NCBI GenBank assembly: GCA_027069135.1
Contig: JALXFE010000359.1
Span: 1 to 50,093, forward strand
DNA length: 50,093 nucleotides
Direction of reading: 5' to 3'
Source: Thermoanaerobaculia bacterium
GTDB lineage: Bacteria; Acidobacteriota; Thermoanaerobaculia; Multivoradales; JAHZIX01
The notes beneath the pieces are model-generated. The model was not told the origin of the DNA. It did no database searches and saw nothing but the letters and a program-made list of their open reading frames with translations. Shown piece by piece: positions 32,585 through 41,941 of the stretch (within the stretch, counting starts at the first letter, position 1; every line of letters starts with the position of its first letter). The translations under genes and the position numbers were made by a program.

Positions 32585-33376
32585 ATGAACGAGTCAGAAG
32601 GAACACGGGTCCGAGAAGAATCGTTTCTGATCGCGAACTTTCGAGACTTCTACCGAGAGGTGGCTCGATTTCGGGTTTCGGTCGAGCGCGGAGATTGGCT
32701 CTCTCAAGAGGCGGAGGAAGAAGACGGCAAGGAAGATCGAGCTCGACAGGCCTCTACCGCCGTTTGGAAGTCCCTGCTGACGACGTTGGAGCGCCAAGCT
32801 CTCCATGCTCAACGCAGTCGGGGAGATTACGCCCTCAAGGTCTTCGCCCAAGCGCAATATGTGATGGCAGCCTTGGCAGACGAGATCTTTCTGAATCTGG
32901 ATTGGGGAGGCCGGGAGGCCTGGAATAGCAACATTCTGGAATCGAAACTCTTTCGATCACACCGCGCCGGCGAGCAGTTCTTTGAACGCCTGGAGGTCTT
33001 ACTGACCGAGCGGAACCCTCTGCACCAGAGCTCGGCGGAGGTCTACCTCATGGCCTTGGGCTTGGGCTTTCGAGGGCGGTACCGAGGGGCCCGGGACGGT
33101 CAGGCCCGCCTCGATCGCTATCGTCAGCGTCTCTTCGATTTCATCTATGACGACGAGCCGGAGCTGTCGAGGGAGGGAGCCCTCCTCTTTCCCCAGGCCT
33201 ATGCCAACACTCTCGACAAGGGAACGCCGGCGCGGATGCCCAATCTGCGTCCGTGGATGATGGCCTTCTTGATCCTGGCCCTGGCTTGGGTGGTGGTCAC
33301 GATTCCTCTTTGGAAGCGGTTGGTGGGCGATCTGGAACCCATGATCCAAGACATTTTTTCTGCGAGCAACCGGTAA
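32585..33376 (+). CDS. tssL: T6SS inner-membrane protein TssL (DotU/IcmH family)
   Basis: TssL forms the trans-envelope complex with TssM and TssJ. The 263-residue product is a cytoplasmic helical domain ('KVFAQAQYVMAALADEIFLN' with the conserved 'ALxDExxLN', 'WNSNILESKLFRSHRAGEQF', 'ALGLGFRGRYRG') followed by a single C-terminal TM ('MMAFLILALAWVVVTI'). There is no peptidoglycan-binding OmpA-like extension, so this is a short TssL. Its TAA stop overlaps the AAGGAGGT that serves tssM. Confidence 0.93.
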   Translation: MNESEGTRVREESFLIANFRDFYREVARFRVSVERGDWLSQEAEEEDGKEDRARQASTAVWKSLLTTLERQALHAQRSRGDYALKVFAQAQYVMAALADEIFLNLDWGGREAWNSNILESKLFRSHRAGEQFFERLEVLLTERNPLHQSSAEVYLMALGLGFRGRYRGARDGQARLDRYRQRLFDFIYDDEPELSREGALLFPQAYANTLDKGTPARMPNLRPWMMAFLILALAWVVVTIPLWKRLVGDLEPMIQDIFSASNR

Positions 33377-33392
33377 GGAGGTCAGGACCATT
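33375..33392 (+). promoter_or_regulatory. Ribosome binding site pointing to an ATT start for tssM
   Basis: AAGGAGGT (33375-33382), a full match to the anti-Shine-Dalgarno, lies 7 bases before an in-frame ATT (33390-33392), but 19 bases before the first conventional start (TTG 33402). No ATG or GTG exists between. The spacing favours ATT as the real start codon. Confidence 0.5.
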
Positions 33393-36300
33393 CTCGACTT
33401 CTTGACGCGCTCGTTGCCTTTCTCGTTGGCGATTATCGGTGGGCTTCTGCTGTTGATCGTCGTCTTCTTGGTGCTCGTCCTTCGGCGGGCCGGATCTCGC
33501 TCGGCGAAGCCTTCGACGGAGGAAGGCGCCGAGCCCTCCAAGGGACAGAAGAAAGCTTCGTCGATCGCTCTCAAGGCGGGCTTCTATCGAGCACTTTTCC
33601 GACTGCGGCGAATCTTTTCTGTACGGGATTTCCGCTACAAAGTGCCCTGGGTACTGAGTCTGGGAACCCGTCCCCGGGCGGAGGGCTTGTTGGCGGATTC
33701 CGGGGTCAGCCTGCCCTTCGGAGCGCCGCCGCCGGGCGATGTTTCCGGTTCCCGTTGGTGGTTCTGTGACGGCGGCGTTTTTTTGGAGGTGCCCGGAGCC
33801 TCCAGTGCCTCCCCGGACGGTGCAGCTACCTGGAACAAGGTGCTGGGAGAGCTGGTAGATCATCGACCGGAGCGCCCCATCGATAGCCTGGTCCTGACGG
33901 TCTCGAGCCGTGAGCTACGCAGTGCCCGGGAGGATCCTACCGGGCGTCACGAATTGGAGAAATCCGCGGACGCCCTTTACGAACGGGTGTGGCAGGCTCA
34001 GCAGCGTCTGGGACTGCGGTTCCCGATCTATCTGGTCGTGACGGATTGTGAGAGCTTGCCGGGCTTCGGGCAGTTCTCCGGTCGGCTTCGGGAGGGGCTC
34101 CGGCGGCAGATTTTCGGGTGGTCGAATCCCTATTCCTTGGACACCACCTACCGCTCGGATTGGGTCCGGGAGGCCTTCGGACATCTGGGGGAGCGGCTGC
34201 GGCGAATTCTCCTCGAGATTTTTACCGAACGTCCGCCCCAGGAGGGGGCGGATGAAATGTTCCTCTTTCCGCGGCAGCTTCGATCCTTGGAAGATCCCCT
34301 GCGGCGATTCGCCGACCGGGTGTTCAAGCCGAGCTCGTACCACGAGCCGATGATGCTTCGGGGCATTTTCTTTGCCGGCGGCGAGGGGGATGTCGTGGAG
34401 GCGGACGAGGGCCAAGGGGTGGTGTCGGATTTGCCCCGGGCCTCTCAAGGTGGTTCCGGAGAGAGCGGCTCCCAATCGTTCCTGTTGGAGCTCATCGAGC
34501 AGAAGATTTTTCCCGAGGGGGCTCTCGCTCAGCCTACCGCCGGGCGCCTTGAGGCCCGCAGCCGGTCCGTGCGCATCGCTCAAGCCGTTCTCGCCTTGAC
34601 GGCCTTGGTCCTGGGATTGGGCGTGTGGAGCGCCTACAGCGAGCTGTCGGAGAGCAACCGGATCCTGGTGCCTTTCCTTCAAAAATTCTCACGGGATCTG
34701 GCCCAGGTCTACACCGTCCGGCGCCAGGGTCTCGCCAATGACCACGACACGGCGACCCGGCGCGCCTCCTACTTTGCCGAAGGTCTTTCCAAGATCGATA
34801 TCAGCCAGTACAGATCCGCTTTCCTACCCATCTCCTGGTTCGACCGAGTCGACGGGGACCTCCGGCAGACGATCCGCATCGGCTTCGAACAGATCATCGC
34901 CGAAGCCTTGCGGCTGGATCTGGAGCAGGCGGCGGCACGACTCCTAGAGGAGAGTGTCGGTTCGCGGGAGAGTGCGGAGATCGGCATCTTTTCCGTAGGT
35001 CGAGGGGATCACCGGGAGCGGATCCTCGCTCTGCCCATCGAGCAGGAGGCCGCTTTCCTGGACCTGCGCCGTTTCGTCGAAGGTCTGGCCAAATTGGATC
35101 AGAACCAGCGGCTCTTCAACAGCCTTCGGCAGAGGGATGGAGGGGAGTTGGAGCGCCTGGCCCTCCTGGTGAACTCCCTCTTTCGTTATGAGTTGCCCCA
35201 GGGCTTCTTCGAGAATTCCGGCCTCTATGCTTCAGCCCTCGCCGGCAGTGGTTACGAGGGCTTCGATCCTCTGAAGTTTCGGCCGGATGCGGAGAGTCGC
35301 TTCCGGAGCCTGAGCCAGTCGCTGGACCGGGCCCTCTATGAAGATTCGACCCTGATCTCGATTCTGGAAGAGCTGGTAGAGGACCTTGACGGTCTGCGCA
35401 GTGGGACCTGGCTGCGGGGGGATGGCAGGAAAGCGATCCACCAGGTCGTCGATCGATTGGGGGAAGCGGACGACCTGGTGGCGAGCGCCGCCGTATCCTG
35501 GGCCTTCCGCAAGAGGTTCAGCTTGGGTGCCGCCTACGAAGAGACGATGACTCTGGCGGCGTCGACGGAGTTTCTCGATCTGCCGAGCGAAGACGGCCGC
35601 AGCGCCGGGCGCCGGGACGTCGTCCGGGAGGTGCTGCAGGCCTCCGAGGCTGGGTGGCTGGGATTGCGCAGAAGGCTCTCGGAGGCTCGGTCCGATGTCA
35701 CGGGCCCCCTCCTGGAGCAGGACTCGGACGAGAATATTCTGCCGGCCCTCTCGGCTGACCTTCAGGTCCTCCACGCGGCCCTTCAGCAGTACCGCAGCGA
35801 GCGTTTCCTGGCCGATCGAGGCCGTGGCGGGGACGATGAACGGAATCGCCAGCTGGCGGTCCCCGTGCCGGGCGGTGCAGTGCTGCGGTGGGACACCATC
35901 TATCTCGATCAGGCGATCAAGCTCTACGAGGCCTACGTCGGTTTCAGTGAGGGCCGGCTCCAGGAGTTTCCGAGCGGCGTGCGGGAGCCCCTTCGGCTGG
36001 TGGCCCGCAGCGGTCTCTACAACCAGATGACGGATTTCATCCGCCAGGCCCAGACTTTCGCGCCGCAGTCGGTGAGCTCGGATCCGAGGCTTCGGGAGGA
36101 AGAGCTGCGGCAGGAAGTCGAGCTCTTTCAGGCAGCTGCCCCAAGCCTCAATCGGCTGCTGGCGATCTTGGACGACCTGCAACTGCTCCAGGCCCGGCTC
36201 CAGCTGGAGAAGATGTTCTTGAGCCAGGGAGCCCACTTCCTGGCCCAGATCGACGGCTTGCTACGAGCCCGGCAGTTGTACCAGGCCCAGCATCAAGATT

Positions 36301-37667
36301 TTTCCTGGTGGAACGGCGACGGGAACCTGGCCTTTGAGAGCTTCGGGGTCACGGACGAAGCCGCCCTGGTGACCTACCTGGATCTGCAGCGAGAGAAGAT
36401 TCGCTACCTGGGACGGAGTCTGGCCCAGCCCGTGGTGAATTCTCTGGGTGAGGGGTTGGTGGCCAAGAACCCGGAAACCAAGACCCTCCACCTAGGCTGG
36501 CAGGAGATCCTCGTCGCCCTGGCGGATTACGATGACAAGAAGCCCGGGAATTCCGTCTCGAGCCTCGAAAATCTCATTCAAGTCGGGATGACGAAAGCCA
36601 CTCCCGAGGATTGTGCAGCGGTTCCCGCCGCGGTGCCTCGAACCGGGGTGCGCACCGACTTTTTCGCCAGCCGGGAGCTGAATCTTCGGCGGGGACTCTA
36701 CCGGCGCTGCCGGGAGATGACCTCGGATCGGGCCCTCCACCATTACGCTCAGGTGGCCGACTTCTTCAACCGACATCTCGCGGGCCGCTACCCGTTCGTA
36801 GATCCGGACACTCCAGGAGAGACCCAAGACGCCGACGCGGAGATGGTGCGCCGTTTCTTCGAGCTCTTTGACCCGGTGGCCCAGGAGATTCTGGTCATTC
36901 CCCGGAGCCATCCCCGCTTCGCCGGGCACGGTCCCGAGGCGCTGGCTTTCGTCGAGCAGATGCGAGAGGTCCAGGCCTTCTTCAAGCCCTTTGTCGGAGG
37001 TCTCTCGGGCTCCCCCGGGGAGGGCGGAGCGGGGGCCCCGGAAGAGGTTTCAGGGGCTGCCCAGGAGCCCCTGGCGGAAGTCCCCACCTACGATCTGAGA
37101 GTGGAGTTTCGGGTCAACCGCGACCGGGAGCTCGGCGCGAATCAGATCATTCGCTGGAGCTTGGGGATCGAGGAAGGAGAGATTTCTCATCGGGATCCGG
37201 AGCTCTCGGGCCGCTGGGTCTTCGGGCAGTCGGTGCGGTTGGCTTTGCAATGGGCCAGCGACGGTCCGTGGGTGCCGTTGGCACCTCAAGACCTGCCGGG
37301 AGCCTGGGTGGAAGGAAGGACGGTGGTCTTCGAGCGCCGGGGTCCCTGGGCCCTGTTGGCCTTTCTCCAAGACTTCGCAAGCCCGAAGAGAGACTTCGAG
37401 GGTTTCGAGGACCCCTCCCCGCACACCCTGAAGTTCCAGGCCCGGGCGGTGCCGACAGCGCCAACGGCGGCCACGGCCAAGAAGGGGGAGGCCGCCCTTG
37501 AAGTATCGCCGGAGCCGGTCACCGTCTACGTGCGGGTCATCGTCTTAGCACCGGGGAAAAACGAGCCCCTCCGGTTGCCCACTGTGCCGATGGCGGCACC
37601 GACCCTACCCGCCTTAGAGAGCGTGGCAGCGAAGAATTCTCGGGGAGGGCCAGGCCGTGGCGCCTGA
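33390..37667 (+). CDS. tssM: T6SS inner-membrane protein TssM (IcmF family)
   Basis: TssM spans the periplasm and, with TssL/TssJ, forms the secretion channel. The product is 1425 residues if started at ATT 33390 (1421 from TTG 33402). TM1 is at about 10-31; a cytoplasmic domain follows, then TM2 near 395-416 ('RIAQAVLALTALVLGLGVWS') and a large periplasmic region to the C-terminus. Family marks: 'KVPWVLSLG', 'SRWWFCDGGVFLEVPG' (usual 'WWFTDEAVLLDTAGR'), 'RPERPIDSLVLTVS', 'FPIYLVVTDCESLPGF', 'FLFPRQ'. At the site of the Walker A loop (GPPGSGKT) the sequence is GTRPRAEG, and the Walker-B-like DTAG is EVPG. This TssM therefore should not bind ATP in the known way. tssA overlaps its end by 11 bases. 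Confidence 0.93.
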   Translation: MLDFLTRSLPFSLAIIGGLLLLIVVFLVLVLRRAGSRSAKPSTEEGAEPSKGQKKASSIALKAGFYRALFRLRRIFSVRDFRYKVPWVLSLGTRPRAEGLLADSGVSLPFGAPPPGDVSGSRWWFCDGGVFLEVPGASSASPDGAATWNKVLGELVDHRPERPIDSLVLTVSSRELRSAREDPTGRHELEKSADALYERVWQAQQRLGLRFPIYLVVTDCESLPGFGQFSGRLREGLRRQIFGWSNPYSLDTTYRSDWVREAFGHLGERLRRILLEIFTERPPQEGADEMFLFPRQLRSLEDPLRRFADRVFKPSSYHEPMMLRGIFFAGGEGDVVEADEGQGVVSDLPRASQGGSGESGSQSFLLELIEQKIFPEGALAQPTAGRLEARSRSVRIAQAVLALTALVLGLGVWSAYSELSESNRILVPFLQKFSRDLAQVYTVRRQGLANDHDTATRRASYFAEGLSKIDISQYRSAFLPISWFDRVDGDLRQTIRIGFEQIIAEALRLDLEQAAARLLEESVGSRESAEIGIFSVGRGDHRERILALPIEQEAAFLDLRRFVEGLAKLDQNQRLFNSLRQRDGGELERLALLVNSLFRYELPQGFFENSGLYASALAGSGYEGFDPLKFRPDAESRFRSLSQSLDRALYEDSTLISILEELVEDLDGLRSGTWLRGDGRKAIHQVVDRLGEADDLVASAAVSWAFRKRFSLGAAYEETMTLAASTEFLDLPSEDGRSAGRRDVVREVLQASEAGWLGLRRRLSEARSDVTGPLLEQDSDENILPALSADLQVLHAALQQYRSERFLADRGRGGDDERNRQLAVPVPGGAVLRWDTIYLDQAIKLYEAYVGFSEGRLQEFPSGVREPLRLVARSGLYNQMTDFIRQAQTFAPQSVSSDPRLREEELRQEVELFQAAAPSLNRLLAILDDLQLLQARLQLEKMFLSQGAHFLAQIDGLLRARQLYQAQHQDFSWWNGDGNLAFESFGVTDEAALVTYLDLQREKIRYLGRSLAQPVVNSLGEGLVAKNPETKTLHLGWQEILVALADYDDKKPGNSVSSLENLIQVGMTKATPEDCAAVPAAVPRTGVRTDFFASRELNLRRGLYRRCREMTSDRALHHYAQVADFFNRHLAGRYPFVDPDTPGETQDADAEMVRRFFELFDPVAQEILVIPRSHPRFAGHGPEALAFVEQMREVQAFFKPFVGGLSGSPGEGGAGAPEEVSGAAQEPLAEVPTYDLRVEFRVNRDRELGANQIIRWSLGIEEGEISHRDPELSGRWVFGQSVRLALQWASDGPWVPLAPQDLPGAWVEGRTVVFERRGPWALLAFLQDFASPKRDFEGFEDPSPHTLKFQARAVPTAPTAATAKKGEAALEVSPEPVTVYVRVIVLAPGKNEPLRLPTVPMAAPTLPALESVAAKNSRGGPGRGA

Positions 37668-38763
37668 ATGGACTGAAGCCGTCGCCCTTCCCGATCTCGA
37701 GAAGCTCTTGGCGCCGATTTCGGCTGAGCGTCCGGCGGGGGAAAGCCTGCGCTACGACCCGGTCTACGACGAGGTCCGGGAAGCCCGGCGGGAAGAAGAT
37801 CCGGACCTGCCCCAGGGGGTGTGGAAGGTCGAGCCCAAGAAAGCGGATTGGCCGAAGGTCGAAGCCCTCTGCCAGGCGGCCCTCGAGGGTCGCACCAAGG
37901 ATCTCCAGCTGGCGGCCTGGCTCACCGAAGCCTGGGTCCATCGTTGCGGGTTCGCTGGGGCGGAGCACGGCCTGCGTCTCCTCGGGGGTTTGTGCGAGAG
38001 CTTTTGGGAGGCGTTATTCCCTTCGATGGGCGAAGACGAGGATCTCGAATCCCGCCTGGGGCCCTTCGAATGGCTCGACCAGCGCCTGAGCCTGTCGGTC
38101 AAGACGGTGCCGGTCACCCAACCGGAAACGGAGGAGGGCGGGGTCTTTCGATGGATGGAGTGGGAGGCGGCTCTTCATCGGGCGAATCTGGAGAGGGCCC
38201 GCTCCGGTGCCGACCTCGTTGGCCAGGTGGACACCTCGAAGTTCATGGTCAGCACCTCCCTGACCCCCACGGCCTTCTTCCGGGATCTCGATGAGGTCCT
38301 CGGCCGCTGCCGCGACGCCGCAGGTGTTCTGCGCAAGCTCCTAGAGGAACGCTGCGGCGATGAGGCTCCCCTGTTTCGCCAGCTGCAAGACACTTTCGAA
38401 TCCATCCATCGGTTCCTTCGAGGCGTGTTGCGCCAACGAATGGAGGGAGAGGAAGCAGAGGCTGCGTCGGAAACCCAAGCCCCGGAGGCCACGACCATGG
38501 TTGCTCAGGAAGAGGACGACAGTGTTTTCACGGGCGGTGGACCGATTCGGAGTCGAGCGGAAGCGTACCGCCGGCTGGCCGAGGCGGCGGATTATCTGGC
38601 CCGAACCGAGCCCCACAGCCCGACCCCATTTCTCGTGCGGCGGGCCGTGTCCTGGGGAAGCATGACGGTGGGGGAGCTTCTAAAGGAGCTCCTGGCGGAT
38701 AACGCAGACCTGCCCACGGTATTCAAGCTGCTGGGCATCTTTCGAGGAAACGAGCCTAGATGA
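37657..38763 (+). CDS. tssA: T6SS protein TssA (ImpA N-terminal domain)
   Basis: TssA organises baseplate docking and sheath polymerisation. The 368-residue product has the ImpA domain ('LEKLLAPISAERPAGESLRY', 'WPKVEALCQAALEGRTKDLQ', 'LAAWLTEAWVH', 'ESFWEALFPSM', 'PFEWLDQRL') and a shorter C-terminal region with 'IRSRAEAYRRLAEAADYLAR' and 'EPHSPTPFLVRRAVSWG', which matches the short TssA1-type end rather than the long VasJ type. Start GTG 37657 within the end of tssM. A 97-base gap before tssB is the largest inside the cluster and might hold a promoter, but I see no clear one. Confidence 0.92.
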   Translation: MAPEWTEAVALPDLEKLLAPISAERPAGESLRYDPVYDEVREARREEDPDLPQGVWKVEPKKADWPKVEALCQAALEGRTKDLQLAAWLTEAWVHRCGFAGAEHGLRLLGGLCESFWEALFPSMGEDEDLESRLGPFEWLDQRLSLSVKTVPVTQPETEEGGVFRWMEWEAALHRANLERARSGADLVGQVDTSKFMVSTSLTPTAFFRDLDEVLGRCRDAAGVLRKLLEERCGDEAPLFRQLQDTFESIHRFLRGVLRQRMEGEEAEAASETQAPEATTMVAQEEDDSVFTGGGPIRSRAEAYRRLAEAADYLARTEPHSPTPFLVRRAVSWGSMTVGELLKELLADNADLPTVFKLLGIFRGNEPR

Positions 38764-38860
38764 CGCATCGACCGCAAAGAGCCGGGATCGGTACGAGCCG
38801 TGGGCCGCTTTGCATTGCAGAGGATGACACTGAACAGGATTTCATAGAAAGGAGCCTTCC

Positions 38861-39415
38861 ATGCCGACGAGCGAGAGCACTCAACACAAACTGAGCCGGA
38901 TCCGGCCACCCCGGGTCCAGATCACCTACGACGTAGAGATCGGTGACGCCATCCAGATGAAGGAATTACCCTTCGTCCTGGGCATCATGGCCGATCTTTC
39001 CGGGAAGCCCGAAGAGGCTTTGCCGAAGGTCAAGGATCGCAAATTTGTCGAGATCGACCGCGACAACTTCAACGCGGTCCTTTCCTCCTCCAAGCCGCGC
39101 CTGGCCTTCCGGGTGGACAACACCTTGGTAGACGATGACAGCAAGCTCAACGTCGAGCTCAAATTCGAGCATATCGACGATTTCAACCCCGAGCGGGTCA
39201 TTCACCAGGTCGAGCCCCTGCGCAAGCTTTTCGAGGCACGCCAGAAGCTCCAGGATCTGTTGGCCAAATTGGACGGAAACGACGATCTGGACGCTTTGCT
39301 CCTCGACGTAGCCGCCAATACGGAGAGCCTTCAAACCTTGAAGAAACAAACCGAAGAGGCCCAGGCCGCAGAGGGAAGTGACGAAGAACCTTCGGCGGAC
39401 GGCAAAGAGAAATAA
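38861..39415 (+). CDS. tssB: T6SS contractile sheath small subunit TssB
   Basis: TssB (VipA) pairs with TssC to make the contractile sheath. The 184-residue product has 'PPRVQITYDVEIGDAIQMKE', 'LPFVLGIMADLSG', 'RKFVEIDRDNFNAVL', 'LNVELKFEHIDDFNPERV' and 'QVEPLRKLFEARQKL', the full family pattern. It has an acidic C-terminal tail of about 20 residues. AGAAAGGAG lies upstream of the ATG. Eleven bases separate it from tssC. Confidence 0.97.
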   Translation: MPTSESTQHKLSRIRPPRVQITYDVEIGDAIQMKELPFVLGIMADLSGKPEEALPKVKDRKFVEIDRDNFNAVLSSSKPRLAFRVDNTLVDDDSKLNVELKFEHIDDFNPERVIHQVEPLRKLFEARQKLQDLLAKLDGNDDLDALLLDVAANTESLQTLKKQTEEAQAAEGSDEEPSADGKEK

Positions 39416-39426
39416 GGGGAAAGATC

Positions 39427-40908
39427 ATGGCTGAAGAAACCAAGGCGGCCGCTGACGGCGGCACTGAAACGGAAGAGCTCTCGTTGTTGGAAAGGGTCGT
39501 CCAGGAAGGAAAGATGGCCCGGGATGAGAACCAACAACCCCACGCCAAGAATCTGGTAGCGGAATTCGTCAACCAGATTCTGGACGAACAGATGACGATC
39601 AGCTCCGACACCGTCGCCGGCATCGAAGCGCGCATCGCCCAGATCGACGAGCTGTTGAGCACTCAGCTCAACCAGATCCTCCACACCGACGACTTTCAAA
39701 CCCTCGAAGCTTCCTGGAGAGGGCTGCACTACCTGGTGATGAACACCGAGACGGGAACGCAGCTCAAGTTGAGGTTGCTCAACATCACCAAGAAAGAGCT
39801 CTTGACGGACCTCGAGAAAGCGACCGAATTCGATCAGAGCAGTCTCTTCAAGAAGGTTTACGAAGAGGAGTACGGCACCTTTGGTGGCAATCCTTACAGT
39901 GCCCTCGTGGCGGACTATTCCTTCTCCCGGCATCCGCAGGATATGGCGTTGCTGGAAAAGCTATCCAACGTTGCCGCCTCGGCCCATGCACCGCTGATTA
40001 CCGGCGCCAGCCCGCGGCTCTTCGATATGGACAGCTTCACCGAGTTGGGCAAGCCCCGGGATTTAGCGAAGATCTTCGAGAGCTCCGAGCTGATCAAATG
40101 GCGGTCCTTTAGGGATAGTGAGGATTCCCGGTACATCATCCTGGCCCTGCCCCATATTCTCCTCCGGCTTCCTTATGGGCCGGACACCCAGCCGGTGGAA
40201 GAGTTCAATTACGTCGAGGACGTGGACGGCACCGATCACAGCTTGTACCTCTGGGGCAACGCCGCCTGGGCCTTGGCTCAGCGGGTGACCAACGCTTTTG
40301 CCCTTTACGGTTGGACGGCAGCGATCCGTGGTGTCGAAGGGGGCGGCCTGGTGCAGGGGCTCCCCACCCATACCTTCAAGACCGACGAAGGCGATATCGC
40401 CTTGAAATGCCCGACGGAGATCGCGATCACGGATCGGCGGGAAAAAGAGCTCGACACCCTGGGTTTCGTGTCCCTATGCCATTGCAAGGGGACAGATTAT
40501 GCGGCGTTCTTCGGAGGCCAGACGGCTCAGAAGGCGAAGGTCTACGATACCGACGAGGCCAACGCCAACGCCCGTATCTCCGCCCTCCTTCCCTACATCT
40601 TGGCAGCGTCTCGCTTCGCTCACTACCTGAAGGTGATCTGTCGCGACAAGATCGGCAGTTTCATGACGGCGGACAATGTCTCCACCTATCTCAATCGATG
40701 GATCGGCAACTACGTGCTGGCCCGCGACGACGCCGGCCAGGAGCTCAAGGCCAAATCACCGCTGCGCCAGGCGAGGGTCGATGTGCGCGACGTACCGGGA
40801 CGACCCGGCTCCTACAACGCCATCGTCTTCCTGCGTCCGCATTTCCAGTTGGAGGAGCTTACGACCTCCATCCGGTTGGTTGCGGAGCTGCCGCCACCGG
40901 CGGCGTAG
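39427..40908 (+). CDS. tssC: T6SS contractile sheath large subunit TssC
   Basis: The larger sheath protein (VipB). The 493-residue product contains 'EASWRGLHYLVMNTETGTQL', 'FKKVYEEEYGTFGGNPYSAL', 'APLITGASPRLFDMDSFTEL', 'WGNAAWALAQRVTNAFALYG', 'HYLKVICRDKIGSFMTA' and a C-terminus 'FLRPHFQLEELTTSIRLVAE'. These are the most conserved blocks of TssC. Length is normal for the family. ATG with AAGGGGAAAG upstream. Hcp follows after 42 bases. Confidence 0.97.
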   Translation: MAEETKAAADGGTETEELSLLERVVQEGKMARDENQQPHAKNLVAEFVNQILDEQMTISSDTVAGIEARIAQIDELLSTQLNQILHTDDFQTLEASWRGLHYLVMNTETGTQLKLRLLNITKKELLTDLEKATEFDQSSLFKKVYEEEYGTFGGNPYSALVADYSFSRHPQDMALLEKLSNVAASAHAPLITGASPRLFDMDSFTELGKPRDLAKIFESSELIKWRSFRDSEDSRYIILALPHILLRLPYGPDTQPVEEFNYVEDVDGTDHSLYLWGNAAWALAQRVTNAFALYGWTAAIRGVEGGGLVQGLPTHTFKTDEGDIALKCPTEIAITDRREKELDTLGFVSLCHCKGTDYAAFFGGQTAQKAKVYDTDEANANARISALLPYILAASRFAHYLKVICRDKIGSFMTADNVSTYLNRWIGNYVLARDDAGQELKAKSPLRQARVDVRDVPGRPGSYNAIVFLRPHFQLEELTTSIRLVAELPPPAA

Positions 40909-40950
40909 TCCGTGTTTCTGAGGATTAGAAAACTCTAGAGGAGTATCCCT

Positions 40951-41457
40951 ATGGCTAGCAATATGTATTTGAAGTTCGAGACACCCGCAATTGAGGGCAG
41001 CAGCACGACGGAGAATCACGCCGGTGAGATCGAGGTCTTGTCCTGGAACCACGGTTTCAACCAGCCCACCTCACCGGTGCGCAGCAACTCCGGCGCGGGT
41101 ACCGTCGAACAGGCAAACCATCAGAACTTTACGTTCTCGAAGTACGTCGACGCTGCGACGGACGATCTGCTGAAGATGTGTTGGACGGGCAAGCAGATCG
41201 ACAAGGCGACGATGACTTGTTATCGCGCCGACGGTGCCGAAGACAACGTGGCGGTGGACTATCTGAAGGTGGAGATGCAACATATCGTCGTCTCCAACTA
41301 CAGCGTCTCCGGCGGTCCCGGGGATATTCCGGTGGAGAATATCTCCCTGGACTACGGCATCGTCAAGTACATCTACAAGCCTCAGATGAGTGTGGATGGA
41401 ACCGGTGGCGACAAGGTTGAGATCCAGCACGATCTCGAAACCCGCAAGGTCAGTTAG
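40951..41457 (+). CDS. hcp: T6SS inner-tube protein Hcp (TssD)
   Basis: Hcp hexamers stack into the tube expelled by sheath contraction, and can carry effectors. The 168-residue product begins 'MYLKFETPAIEGSSTTENHA' and has 'GEIEVLSWNHGFNQP', 'TFSKYVDAATDDLLKMCWTG' and a C-terminal 'ISLDYGIVKYIYKPQ', the Hcp1 pattern of a small beta-barrel. AGAGGAG precedes the ATG. No C-terminal toxin extension is present. It is encoded within the cluster between tssC and tssE. Confidence 0.95.
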   Translation: MASNMYLKFETPAIEGSSTTENHAGEIEVLSWNHGFNQPTSPVRSNSGAGTVEQANHQNFTFSKYVDAATDDLLKMCWTGKQIDKATMTCYRADGAEDNVAVDYLKVEMQHIVVSNYSVSGGPGDIPVENISLDYGIVKYIYKPQMSVDGTGGDKVEIQHDLETRKVS

Positions 41458-41464
41458 GCCCATC

Positions 41465-41941
41465 GTGGCCGCCGACTCCTCCCAGGTTCCCATGCCGCTC
41501 TTCGACCGCCTGGTCGACGAGCAGCCGGGCCAAAGGCGCGAGAGCCCGCCGCTGCGGACCCTCGACGCCCAAGGCCTTCGGGAATCGGTGCGCCGGGAGC
41601 TCGAAGATCTGTTCAATACACGGATCTCGAGCCCGGCGCATCCTTCGGCTTTCCGGGAGCTGACAGTGGTCGACTATGGCATTCCCGACTTCGCTCCTCT
41701 GGGGCCGCAGAATCCGGACGATGCATCGCAGCTCGCCGCTCTTCTGCAGCGGGTCATCCAAGCTTTCGAACCCCGCCTCAAGGAGGTCGAGGTCAAAATC
41801 GACGTGGCGCGGGGGGGAGATCGGGGAATGGCGGCGACGATTCAAGGATTCCTGGATGTCGGTGAGGTGCGGGAGCCGGTATCTTTTCCCGCGTTTCTTC
41901 GGGAACGGGCAAGTGAGGTGAGGATCGATGGCGACGCTTGA
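41465..41941 (+). CDS. tssE: T6SS baseplate protein TssE (gp25-like)
   Basis: TssE resembles phage T4 gp25 and starts sheath polymerisation at the baseplate. The product shows 'MPLFDRLVDEQPGQ', 'LRESVRRELEDLFNTRI', 'SAFRELTVVDYGIPDFAPL' and 'RVIQAFEPRLKEVEVKID', containing the EPRL motif of gp25-like proteins, and ends in a beta strand region 'PVSFPAFLRERA'. GTG 41465 (158 residues) follows the hcp stop closely; ATG 41492 (149 residues) is equally possible. The last 14 bases overlap tssF. Confidence 0.93.
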   Translation: MAADSSQVPMPLFDRLVDEQPGQRRESPPLRTLDAQGLRESVRRELEDLFNTRISSPAHPSAFRELTVVDYGIPDFAPLGPQNPDDASQLAALLQRVIQAFEPRLKEVEVKIDVARGGDRGMAATIQGFLDVGEVREPVSFPAFLRERASEVRIDGDA

